From: Kiloniellaceae bacterium
Lineage (GTDB): Bacteria; Pseudomonadota; Alphaproteobacteria; Kiloniellales; Kiloniellaceae
Assembly: GCA_028280915.1 (NCBI GenBank)
Contig: JANQKX010000257.1
Span: 1 to 19,704, forward strand
Length of the DNA stretch: 19,704 nucleotides
Direction: 5' to 3'
Positions within the stretch are counted from its first letter, which is position 1. Each line of letters starts with the position of its first letter. Both the position numbers and the translations under genes were made by a program. Under the pieces are notes generated by a model, which worked only from the letters and a program-made list of their open reading frames with translations, was not told where the DNA came from and did not search any database. This document shows, one piece after another, positions 6,326 through 13,536 of this stretch.

Positions 6326-7589
6326 TGCTTTTGAAAAACGGCAACAGGCTGCCCGATCCGTCAAAGGGAATTTCTCTCGGCCCGGACAAGATCTCCAGAT
6401 CCGACCGTTCCCTTGCGTCAGCTAAGAATGCCGTGGATACATCCAATTCATCGAGCCGCAGGGTGTTTTTTATCCGGATAAGGCGCAGGTCGTCTGCCTC
6501 GATCATCCCGATTGTATTGGCCCCGGCTTCGATCGCCGCGCGGTCACAGGCCATTGTCATGGGAATGCGGGCATGCTCCGGCTCCGATCCGGCCAGGGCG
6601 TTCACATAGAGGGATCTCTTGTCGATTTTCTGGAACAGACGTTCGGAAATAAAGTCGGCCACCCCCACGCCATCCGCGTTGCCGCCCGATTTGGCCGTCA
6701 GGTCGCAGACCACGATCCGTTTGACCCGGGGCGACAAGGGCTCCGGCGTGACCAGCGGCATCAGTATTCTGCCGACCACTTTCGAATCGAATCCGGTGCC
6801 GCTGATATCCTTGCCCATTTCGTCGATCACCAGCACATCCACGTCTTCGAAGGGGAGGCGGGCGCTCAATGTCTTTGATCGCCGCAGGAGCGATTTTTCG
6901 CCCTCGATCAGATTATCCGGATCCAGGATGGCCACATCGGCGGTGTTGCAGTAGGCATCCTCTATGATGCCCGCGCCGAACAAGAGCTTGCCCGTGGCCA
7001 TGACTCTTTGGGCCACCGACAGGATGATCTTTGGATACCCGTGGATCATGAAGGCCTTGTGATAGAGGGTGGCGCCCTTTTCCTTTCCCATTCCGATCGC
7101 CATCATTTTGAGCAGGCCGCTTTCAAATTCATGGGTAAATTCGGTGTGGGACTTGATGCGGTTGACCAATACGAAGTGATCGGCCTCAAAAGCGATTTTA
7201 TCCACCAAAACCGGGACGCCGTCATCCGTCTCGCCCAGGGCCCTGGTCTCAAGGGAAGATAAAATGGGGACGCCCGTTTCCGCTTCGGACAGACCGTAAT
7301 TCTCAAGGACCGTTTTTTGACCTTCGGCGGTCGCGGCGCCGTGGCTTCCCATTGCCGGGAAAAGAAACGGCTCAAAGCCTGATTCCTGCAAGCCTCGCAC
7401 GACGGCCTTCACGATGGTGGCATAATTCGATATACCGCGGCTGGAACAGCCAACACCGACCCGGCGCCCGTCTTTCAGGTGTTTCTTCAGATCCAGGCCG
7501 GCGATGCGGTTAAAGACCGTGTCCTCAATACTCTGGAGAACACTTTTTTCAAATTTCTGGCGTATACGGACGACCTTTGGCAGAGCCAT
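6315..7589 (-). CDS. LarA homologue, nickel-pincer-dependent 2-hydroxy-acid racemase/epimerase (DUF2088)
   Basis: This 424-residue cytosolic enzyme belongs to the LarA superfamily, which racemises or epimerises 2-hydroxy acids by hydride transfer to the nickel-pincer nucleotide. Catalytic positions can be placed: R51, H83 (GSHG), H148 (KSHTEF), K161 (SGLLKMM) and H177 (TLYH). The 16-residue spacing from K161 to H177 equals that between the cofactor-linking lysine 184 and H200 of L. plantarum LarA. The DHTRP-like motif of lactate racemase reads CSSRGISN here, so the substrate is probably not lactate. The ATG at 7589 has an upstream GAGG. It heads the larA-C-E-B operon behind a LysR gene. Substrate is unknown; sugar acids or functionalised hydroxy acids fit the neighbours. 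Confidence 0.88.
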   Translation of the reverse strand: MALPKVVRIRQKFEKSVLQSIEDTVFNRIAGLDLKKHLKDGRRVGVGCSSRGISNYATIVKAVVRGLQESGFEPFLFPAMGSHGAATAEGQKTVLENYGLSEAETGVPILSSLETRALGETDDGVPVLVDKIAFEADHFVLVNRIKSHTEFTHEFESGLLKMMAIGMGKEKGATLYHKAFMIHGYPKIILSVAQRVMATGKLLFGAGIIEDAYCNTADVAILDPDNLIEGEKSLLRRSKTLSARLPFEDVDVLVIDEMGKDISGTGFDSKVVGRILMPLVTPEPLSPRVKRIVVCDLTAKSGGNADGVGVADFISERLFQKIDKRSLYVNALAGSEPEHARIPMTMACDRAAIEAGANTIGMIEADDLRLIRIKNTLRLDELDVSTAFLADARERSDLEILSGPREIPFDGSGSLLPFFKSNGV

Positions 7590-7669
7590 GTCTTAGCCTC
7601 TGAAACGGGAGGGGCTTTTTGACCATACTCCGTGCCGCCGATCGGGCAAAAAATGATAAAAGCGATAAT

Positions 7670-7695
7670 CTCACTTCGACAAATGTCGATGTGAG
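7670..7695. promoter_or_regulatory. 11-base-arm inverted repeat between LysR and larA
   Basis: CTCACTTCGAC (7670-7680) pairs with GTCGATGTGAG (7685-7695) around AAAT, with a single T-T mismatch. It lies in the 141-base gap after the LysR gene and before larA, both read on the minus strand. On that strand an AT-rich, T-rich stretch follows, so it may be a terminator after the LysR gene. It could also be an operator for the lar operon. Sequence alone does not decide. Confidence 0.5.
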
Positions 7696-7730
7696 GGTGG
7701 TAACACTATTTGTCGGCTTTGATGGGCCGC

Positions 7731-8672
7731 CTACCTTTTCCTTTTGGGGTTTCTGGATTTTTCGGCAGCGATGCCGTAGGCGTCATAAAGCTCGGTCAAA
7801 AAGGTATGGATCAGCGTCGTCATTTCGGCGCCGGTGCGTACGACCACTTCGAAATTCGAATCATAGGAAAACCGCTCCGGCTTGAGGGGCCGCAGTTTAT
7901 CCCGAATAGGGCCGGTTTCGGCCCAGTTGGTGGGCAAATGTCCGATTAAGTTGCCGGACAGGATAAGCAAGGCCAGCGCTTCCATGCTGTCTGCGCTGGC
8001 GACCACATTTCTGGGCCGAAAGGTACCGGTTTGCAGCGTCCCGCCATAATAGGTTCTTCTGGCATAGGGGGCGGCCTCGATCTGTGCGGCTTTGAGCTTG
8101 GCCTCTGATAGGGAAAAAAAGGAATGGTTCAAACCGCAGTACAGGGTTTGTCTTTCCGAAAAAATCTTACGGTACACAAGGCCCGGCGCATGGCTGGGAA
8201 AGGTATGGATGCCCACGTGAAACCGCTGATCCATAACACCATGCTCAATATCAAGCGGATTGACTGTCCTCAGGTCCAGCTCCACTTCCGGCGCCCGCGC
8301 GCGGAACCGGGTCAAAGCCTGATCCAGCTTGAAGTCACGGTTCCCCAACAGGGCGTCCGCAAAGGCAATCCGCAACTCTCCCGCCAGGCCGCCTCTGCGG
8401 TCGTTTATCTTGGTGCGAAACTGGCCGATTGACCGGAACAGGGTCAGCGCCGCCTCATAAACGGCCCGACCGTCATCGGTCAGTGAAAAGCCCGTCCTTC
8501 CCCGATTGCACAGGCGCATGCCCAACCTGGTTTCCAGGTCGGTCATCTGGGTGCTGATGGTGGACTGGGCAACGTTCAAGTTTATCTGAGCAGCGGCAAA
8601 GCCGCCCGATTCCACCACGGCGACGAATACCCGCAGCAAGGTTAGGTCGGGATTGGCAATACTGTTGAGCAT
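7731..8672 (-). CDS. LysR-family transcriptional regulator (first of two related copies)
   Basis: This 313-residue regulator has an N-terminal winged HTH (about residues 8-66; QSTISTQMTDLETRLGMRLCNR) and a LysR substrate-binding domain over the rest. I chose the ATG at 8672, which places the HTH at its usual distance from the start; the frame runs open further upstream into the divergent promoter. It is transcribed toward larA and away from the ureohydrolase operon, the classic arrangement for a LysR regulator controlling its divergent neighbour and possibly the lar genes. It shares the LETR-GMRLC-R-R-GF signature and the predicted length with the second LysR at 18390-19331. The ligand is not predictable, but a substrate or intermediate of the locus is likely. 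Confidence 0.9.
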   Translation of the reverse strand: MLNSIANPDLTLLRVFVAVVESGGFAAAQINLNVAQSTISTQMTDLETRLGMRLCNRGRTGFSLTDDGRAVYEAALTLFRSIGQFRTKINDRRGGLAGELRIAFADALLGNRDFKLDQALTRFRARAPEVELDLRTVNPLDIEHGVMDQRFHVGIHTFPSHAPGLVYRKIFSERQTLYCGLNHSFFSLSEAKLKAAQIEAAPYARRTYYGGTLQTGTFRPRNVVASADSMEALALLILSGNLIGHLPTNWAETGPIRDKLRPLKPERFSYDSNFEVVVRTGAEMTTLIHTFLTELYDAYGIAAEKSRNPKRKR

Positions 8673-8811
8673 AAGGGTAAATCCATTTTCGCGGCCGGTG
8701 ATAACATCGATAGTTATAGAAGAATCTATGCGTAATATAGCATTGTTTCGAGCTATTGAAACGGTCGATGATCCCCTCAAAACAAACAAAGTCATTGAGG
8801 AGGGTGGGGTA
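8673..8811. promoter_or_regulatory. Divergent promoter region between LysR and ureohydrolase
   Basis: The 139-base AT-richer gap holds two inverted repeats suitable as LysR sites: ATAGA-N4-TCTAT at 8716-8729 and GTTTC-N8-GAAAC at 8745-8762. A strong SD (GGAGG, 8799-8803) at its right end serves the ureohydrolase TTG start at 8812. I could not place convincing -35/-10 boxes. Confidence 0.5.
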
Positions 8812-9771
8812 TTGGAGTCTCAGGACCAGCCGCAAAAATTCGATCCAATGATGGCACCGCGCTATGGCGAGATCGCGACCTTCATGCGGGCACCGCTGTG
8901 CCATGACCCGGCCGGTATCGAGATCGGGATGGTCGGGGTGCCTTACGATGGCGGCACAACGAACCGGGCAGGGGCCCGCCACGGGCCCCGTGAAATCAGA
9001 AATATGTCCAGTTTAATGCGGTCCATCCACCATGTGACCCGCACCAATCCCTATGACTTGTGCAAGGTCGCCGACCTGGGCGACGTCCGTTTCACGGAGG
9101 TTTTCCACGAAGAAAAGGTCGTGGAGGAAATCGAAGCCTTTTATCGTGTTTTACATGGTCATGGCATTGTGCCTTTGAGTGCCGGTGGAGATCATTCGAT
9201 TACCTATCCGATCTTTAGGGCGATCGCTGCGGAACGTCCGGTCGGCATGGTCCATATCGACGCGCACACCGACACCTGGGATGAATTCCAAGGATCAAAG
9301 TTCACCCATGGGGCGCCGTTCCGGCGAGCTGTTGAAGATGGCTTACTGGACCCCAAGCGCACGATTCAAATCGGCATTCGCGGCGCTCAAAACACCGCCG
9401 AAGGCTGGGACTATTCCATCGAGGCCGGCATGCGCGTGGTCTTTATGGAGGAGCTGGCCGAAATCGGCGTCGACGCGGCCATCGCCGAAGCGCGACGGGT
9501 GGTCGGCGATGGTCCGACCTATATCTCCTTCGACGTTGACGGACTGGACCCGGTTTACGCGCCGGGGACGGGAACGCCGGAAATTGGCGGGATAACCACC
9601 TTGGACGCGCAAAAACTGCTGCGCGGATTGGGGGGGCTGGATCTGGTCGGCGGAGATGTTGTCGAGGTCGCCCCGCCCTTTGACCAAACCGGTAACACGG
9701 CCTTGGTCGGCGCCACGCTGATGTATGAAATTCTCTGTCTCTTGGCCGAGGCCGTGGATCGCCGGCGCTGA
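8812..9771 (+). CDS. Ureohydrolase of the agmatinase/guanidinobutyrase family
   Basis: This manganese-dependent hydrolase removes urea from a guanidino compound. All metal-binding motifs are intact: GGDHS (H128), DAHTD (D150, H152, D154) and SFDVDGLDP (D241, D243), with E285 in VVEVAPP. The opening block PRYGEIATFMRAP resembles guanidino-acid hydrolases (guanidinobutyrase, guanidinopropionase) more than biosynthetic agmatinases. I chose a TTG start at 8812 because GGAGG lies 8 bases upstream and it gives 319 residues, a typical family length. Earlier starts (ATG at 8728) would add sequence inside the divergent promoter. It leads the operon with the enolase-like and kinase genes. The natural substrate is not known, and other amidino or related compounds are possible. 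Confidence 0.88.
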   Translation: MESQDQPQKFDPMMAPRYGEIATFMRAPLCHDPAGIEIGMVGVPYDGGTTNRAGARHGPREIRNMSSLMRSIHHVTRTNPYDLCKVADLGDVRFTEVFHEEKVVEEIEAFYRVLHGHGIVPLSAGGDHSITYPIFRAIAAERPVGMVHIDAHTDTWDEFQGSKFTHGAPFRRAVEDGLLDPKRTIQIGIRGAQNTAEGWDYSIEAGMRVVFMEELAEIGVDAAIAEARRVVGDGPTYISFDVDGLDPVYAPGTGTPEIGGITTLDAQKLLRGLGGLDLVGGDVVEVAPPFDQTGNTALVGATLMYEILCLLAEAVDRRR

Positions 9772-9843
9772 GGATCGACAGTGAAACCGCAATCGGGTGA
9801 AAGGACCGCCGTGTCGCGCGGCCTTGCCCTGGTGAAAATTTCC

Positions 9844-9877
9844 CATGCCCGATCTCAAATCATGCCCGATCTCAAAC
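9844..9877. repeat. Tandem 17-bp duplication ahead of the enolase-like gene
   Basis: The unit CATGCCCGATCTCAAAT occurs at 9844-9860 and again, with only the last base changed, at 9861-9877, directly before the AGGAGG ribosome-binding site (9879-9884). Each unit contains an ATG. The first opens an 11-codon frame whose TAG overlaps the SD of the enolase-like gene. It may be a recent slippage duplication or a translational control element. Confidence 0.6.
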
Positions 9878-9889
9878 TAGGAGGATTTA

Positions 9890-11179
9890 ATGGCTCGATC
9901 TGAAATAACCGCCGTGAAGGCGCGGGAAATCATCGATTGCCGTGGCTGGCCCACCGTTCAAGTGGACGTTTTTGTCGACGGGGACTTGGCCGGCCGCGCG
10001 GATGTTCCTCAGGGCCGTTCCACCGGAAAATACGAGGCCCATGTCCTCTTGGATGGCGGCAACCGGTACTTCGGCAAGGGGGTCAGGAAGGCCTGCCACA
10101 ATGTCAACCAGGAGATCGCGGCCGCAATTCTCGGCATGGACGTTACCGAACAACGGAAAATCGATGGCGCCATGATTGACCTGGACGGCACTGAAAACAA
10201 ATCGCGCCTGGGCGCCAACGCCATTCTGGGGGTCTCTCTGGCCGTGGCGCGCGCCGCCGCCGCCATCTCCCGCCTTCCCCTGTACCGTTATTTGAATCCC
10301 ACCGCGCGCTTCCTGCCGGTGCCTCTCATGAACTGTTTGAACGGCGGTAAACTGACCGCCAACGAGCTCGAAATTCAAGAGTTCATTATCATGCCGGTGG
10401 GGGCTGAAAACTACGCCCACGCCTTGCAGGTTACCACCGATATAAACGAGGCCTTGCGGGATCTGGTGGTGGAAAAATACGGCATTCTGGCCACCAACAC
10501 AGGCGACGAGGGCGGCTTCGCAACGCCCATGCGCGGCATCTGGGAACCCTTTGAATTCATGCAAAGGGCCTGTGAAAAAGCCGGGTACAAGGTGGGCTTT
10601 GGCGAGGACATTGTCTATGGCCTCGACTGTGCTTCCAGCCATTGGTTTGACAGCTCCCGCGGTGTCTATGTGCTCGACGGTCTTGATTACACGCGAGAGG
10701 GATTGATCGAACTCTATAAGGAGGTGGCGGCCAAGTATCCGCTCGGGTCCATGGAAGACCCCTTGGACGAAGACGACATGGCAGGCTTCGCAAAAATCAC
10801 CGAAGAGATGCCGCAGACTCAAATTGTCGGCGATGACCTCTTTGTCACCAGCGTGGAGCGGCTCAAACTGGGTGTCCAACGCAATGCCGCAAGCGCCATG
10901 CTTTTTAAGGTCAATCAAATCGGCAGCCTGAGCCAGGCGCTGGATGCGGCCGAGTTCGCCTATCGAAACGGCTATGGCGTACAGGTTTCGGAGCGCTCGG
11001 GCGAGACGGAAGATCCGCTGATCTCCGATCTGGTCGTGGCCCTTAATAGCGGTCAGATCAAAACCGGTATGCCGGTTCGGGGTGAACGCACGGCCAAACA
11101 CAATCGCCTTTTGCAAATTGAAGAGGAACTGGGCAATACGGCCAGATACGCCGGCCACGACTTCCACCGGCCCCACTAA
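9890..11179 (+). CDS. Enolase-superfamily paralogue with altered substrate pocket
   Basis: This 429-residue protein aligns along its whole length with phosphopyruvate hydratase. The metal ligands (D246, E289, D315), the acid/base pair (E207 in GDEGGF, K340 in FKVNQIG), E164, R369-S370 and K391 are kept. The differences lie around the substrate: the N-terminal loop reads PQGRSTG instead of PSGASTG, NGG-xHA becomes NGGKLTA so the histidine (yeast H159) is L155, and VSHRSGE becomes VSERSGE so the second histidine (yeast H373) is E368. These changes make ordinary 2-phosphoglycerate dehydration doubtful and suggest a different carboxylate substrate. AGGAGG lies 5 bases before the ATG. It is followed 42 bases later by a glycerate-type kinase, whose product may be its substrate. 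It is probably not the housekeeping eno. Confidence 0.85.
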   Translation: MARSEITAVKAREIIDCRGWPTVQVDVFVDGDLAGRADVPQGRSTGKYEAHVLLDGGNRYFGKGVRKACHNVNQEIAAAILGMDVTEQRKIDGAMIDLDGTENKSRLGANAILGVSLAVARAAAAISRLPLYRYLNPTARFLPVPLMNCLNGGKLTANELEIQEFIIMPVGAENYAHALQVTTDINEALRDLVVEKYGILATNTGDEGGFATPMRGIWEPFEFMQRACEKAGYKVGFGEDIVYGLDCASSHWFDSSRGVYVLDGLDYTREGLIELYKEVAAKYPLGSMEDPLDEDDMAGFAKITEEMPQTQIVGDDLFVTSVERLKLGVQRNAASAMLFKVNQIGSLSQALDAAEFAYRNGYGVQVSERSGETEDPLISDLVVALNSGQIKTGMPVRGERTAKHNRLLQIEEELGNTARYAGHDFHRPH

Positions 11180-11221
11180 GGGCAAAAGAACACCCCGGCA
11201 GGATCATCTGGAGGCTGGGCG

Positions 11222-12592
11222 ATGGCGCCGTTTACAAACGCGGCTGAACTCTTGGATCATGGCGCTCGGATCCGGGCGGATGCGTTGAAGATCGCCGCCT
11301 CCGGCTTACGGACGGCCGATCCATTCAATGCCGCGATGGCGCGGGTCAGATTGGCCGGTGATGATCTATTTGTGTGCGACAGGCGATACCCGTTGACGGC
11401 GGACCGGCGGGTTTTTGTGATCGGCGCCGGCAAGGCGAGCTACCCCATCGCGAAGGCCCTGGAAGAGGTTTTGGGAGACCGGATTTTCCGTGGCCTGGTT
11501 GTGGTGAAAAAAGGTGAAACGAGAACGCTCGATTACTGCGGCCTGCGCCTGGCGGCCCATCCCATACCCGATGCAAGCTCATTGCAAGCCGCCGATGACA
11601 TGCTTGGCCTGCTCGATGAGGTCCGCCCCCGGGATATCGTCATCGCCTGCATCACCGGCGGCAGCTCGGCGCTTTTGGCCAAGCCCCTGTCCGGCATATC
11701 GATCGAAGAAAAGGCCATCGCCAACAAGGTACTCCTAACCTGCGGCGCCAATATCCAAGAGATAAACGCGGTCAGAAAACACCTGTCGCAAGTGAAAGGC
11801 GGCCAACTGGCCAAACGGCTGTTGCCCGGGACGACCTTGGTCAATCTAACGGTTTCCGATGTTGTGGGTGACGCGCTGGATTACATCACGGACAACACCG
11901 TCGCGGACAGTTCCACGCTTTGGGACGCCCGCGGGACCTTGGACAAATACCGTCTATGGCAACGTCTGCCCGAAAGCGTGACCGCTCATTTGAAGGCCGC
12001 GGACAGCGCCCTCGAAACACCCAAGGAAGGTGACCTGGATCATCTGACCCGGCAAGATGTCATTCTCGTGGAAAACGACGCCGCCTGCCGCGGCGCTCTG
12101 GCGGCGGCCCGGGGGTACGGCTATGAAGCGATGATCCTCTCCGCCCAGCTGGATACGGACAGCCGGGAGCTCGGGCGGACCTTCGGCGCGATCGCAAAGG
12201 AGGTGCGTGCCTCCCGCAATCCCCTCGGCGCGCCCTGCGCCGTGATCGCGGGGGGCGAAACAACGGTGACCATAGGGGAAAGCGCCGTTGGCACCGGCGG
12301 GCCGAACCAGGAATTTGCCCTTTCGGCCGCCCTTGAAATCCAGGGAATGCACAACGTGGCCGTCCTGGGCCTGGATACGGATGGCACCGATGGCCCCACG
12401 ACCTCAGCCGGCGGTTTGGTCGACGGCACCACGGCCGAAAGGGCACGGATGCTGGCGTTGGATCTCCATCAAGCCCTTGCCGCCCACGATGCCACCCCCT
12501 GTTTGAACAAACTGGGTGACGGCGTTCAAACGGGACATACCGGCACTAACGTGAATGACTTGAAAATTTTGCTTGTGGGGCGGCAAGCCTGA
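11222..12592 (+). CDS. MOFRL/GckA-family glycerate 2-kinase-like enzyme
   Basis: This 456-residue kinase of the DUF4147 plus MOFRL architecture phosphorylates D-glycerate at C2 in characterised members. Visible blocks are GAGKAS (68-73), CITGGSSALLAKPL (143-156), INAVRKHLSQVKGGQLAK (181-198), GGETTVTI with GTGGPNQEFAL, DTDGTDGPTTSAGG and, near the end, TGHTGTNVNDL. The ATG at 11222 has GGAGG at 11210-11214. It is the last gene of the ureohydrolase/enolase-like operon, and its stop lies only 9 bases from the end of the converging deacetylase gene. Glycerate is the default substrate, but pairing with a non-canonical enolase raises the chance of a related 2,3-dihydroxy acid. Family call is firm; substrate is inferred. 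Confidence 0.88.
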   Translation: MAPFTNAAELLDHGARIRADALKIAASGLRTADPFNAAMARVRLAGDDLFVCDRRYPLTADRRVFVIGAGKASYPIAKALEEVLGDRIFRGLVVVKKGETRTLDYCGLRLAAHPIPDASSLQAADDMLGLLDEVRPRDIVIACITGGSSALLAKPLSGISIEEKAIANKVLLTCGANIQEINAVRKHLSQVKGGQLAKRLLPGTTLVNLTVSDVVGDALDYITDNTVADSSTLWDARGTLDKYRLWQRLPESVTAHLKAADSALETPKEGDLDHLTRQDVILVENDAACRGALAAARGYGYEAMILSAQLDTDSRELGRTFGAIAKEVRASRNPLGAPCAVIAGGETTVTIGESAVGTGGPNQEFALSAALEIQGMHNVAVLGLDTDGTDGPTTSAGGLVDGTTAERARMLALDLHQALAAHDATPCLNKLGDGVQTGHTGTNVNDLKILLVGRQA

Positions 12593-12601
12593 GCAACCGA
12601 C

Positions 12602-13435
12602 CTAGGCCTTTTTGACGAAGACCGGTTCCGCGTAATAGGGTAATGCGTCGACCCGGGCCGTGTAGGTGCCTTGGCTTCTGCAAGCTTGTATGTGCTTGGC
12701 GATTTCCTCCATGGTGGCGAACCAGACATCGCCCTTTTCTCTCATGTAGGCGATCAGTTTTTCCACCTGCTTCCAGCGCGCGAGCCGTCCGGTCGCGAAG
12801 GGGTGCCAGACCGATACCCACAGGCCGCCATCCTCCCACATGGCCTCGAATTCCTCGCGGAACACCTCCATTCCGCGTGAGGGGGCGTTGATGGGCATCA
12901 TATAGTCCAGGTCCATGGTGTGCACGAACTGCGGCCAATCGTCCATGCCCCAATGGGACGGCAGCTCCACCAGTTCACCTTGATCGGTTTTGAGAATATA
13001 GGGCACATCGTCTCCCATGAGGGAGGCGTCGTAAACAAAGCCGGCTTCGATCAGCAAGTCCGCGGAATGTCTGGAAAAGTTATAGAGCGGCGCGCGCCAT
13101 CCACGGGGCCGCTGCCCGGTAAAGCGCTCGATGATTTCGATGCCGCGATTGAGCCAATAGGCTTGCTCTTCACGGCCGCCGGCCAGGGGATTTTCATGGA
13201 TATAGCCGTGATGGGCAACCTCGTGGCCCCCTTCTACCATGGCCTCCACAACATGGGGATAGGTTTCGATACACCAAGCGGGCACAAAAAAAGTCTGTCT
13301 GATGTCAAGGCGCTTGTAAGTCTCCAGAATTCTCGGCAGCGCGATCTCGGGTCCGTAACGCAACATTGAAAGCCCGGACACGCGGTTGAAGCCGTCCCGG
13401 GGATGGTCCAGATGAATGAGGCTATCCGCGTCCAT
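12602..13435 (-). CDS. Polysaccharide-deacetylase-family (PuuE/HpPgdA/cyclic imidase type) hydrolase, N-terminally interrupted
   Basis: The protein has the NodB fold of the group that includes allantoinase PuuE, Helicobacter PgdA and bacterial cyclic imidase. These are metal-dependent enzymes that cleave amide-type C-N bonds. In the 277 residues after the ATG at 13435, the metal-binding HHGYIH (H76, H80) and the RGWRAPLYNFS block are intact. The family's first motif, TFDxD, straddles this ATG: TFD lies upstream and only MDAD is inside. The natural start is therefore an ATG at 13498, but codon 13 of that frame is TGA. A product started at 13435 loses the first strand and the first aspartate and is probably inactive. 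In context with the SDRs and a ureohydrolase, a cyclic amide or imide substrate is plausible. Confidence 0.8.
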   Translation of the reverse strand: MDADSLIHLDHPRDGFNRVSGLSMLRYGPEIALPRILETYKRLDIRQTFFVPAWCIETYPHVVEAMVEGGHEVAHHGYIHENPLAGGREEQAYWLNRGIEIIERFTGQRPRGWRAPLYNFSRHSADLLIEAGFVYDASLMGDDVPYILKTDQGELVELPSHWGMDDWPQFVHTMDLDYMMPINAPSRGMEVFREEFEAMWEDGGLWVSVWHPFATGRLARWKQVEKLIAYMREKGDVWFATMEEIAKHIQACRSQGTYTARVDALPYYAEPVFVKKA

Positions 13436-13498
13436 ATCGAAGGTGATGGCGACAGCGCATCACGCGCCGTTGGGCCAAGGGGGCGGGTTTTTGATCAT
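13436..13498 (-). pseudogene. Detached N-terminus of the deacetylase with in-frame TGA at codon 13
   Basis: An ATG at 13498 with a good SD (GAGAGG about 8 bases upstream) opens a frame reading MIKNPPPWPNGA. It then meets TGA at 13460-13462 and continues CAVAITFD directly into the downstream ORF without any shift. The joined frame would be 298 codons, the usual family length, and restores the TFDMD catalytic motif. From memory, relatives have an NGARCAV-like segment here, so the TGA most simply replaces an Arg CGA codon by one C-to-T change. It could be a true nonsense mutation, a sequencing error or readthrough. Confidence 0.7.
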
Positions 13499-13536
13499 CT
13501 TCAATCCTCTCTCAAAGGGGCCGTGAGCTCACAGCG

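Noticed and set aside
9887..11185. 432-codon open frame antisense to the enolase-like gene
   Set aside because: The sense strand encodes a full-length enolase-family protein with a strong SD; the antisense product resembles nothing and is a codon-bias shadow.
12593..12601. Terminator in the 9-base gap between the converging kinase and deacetylase genes
   Set aside because: The gap is too short to hold one, and I found no clear stem with T-tract at the gene ends.
13460..13462. TGA as a selenocysteine codon
   Set aside because: A weak pairing (GCTGTC with GATAGC) can be drawn downstream, but the position is not a redox site and recalled relatives have arginine there, so mutation or error is simpler.
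13523..13532. Perfect palindrome GTGAGCTCAC between the SDR and deacetylase genes
   Set aside because: It is short, lies within an operon next to the SDR stop codon, and is likely to arise by chance; too weak to call an operator.
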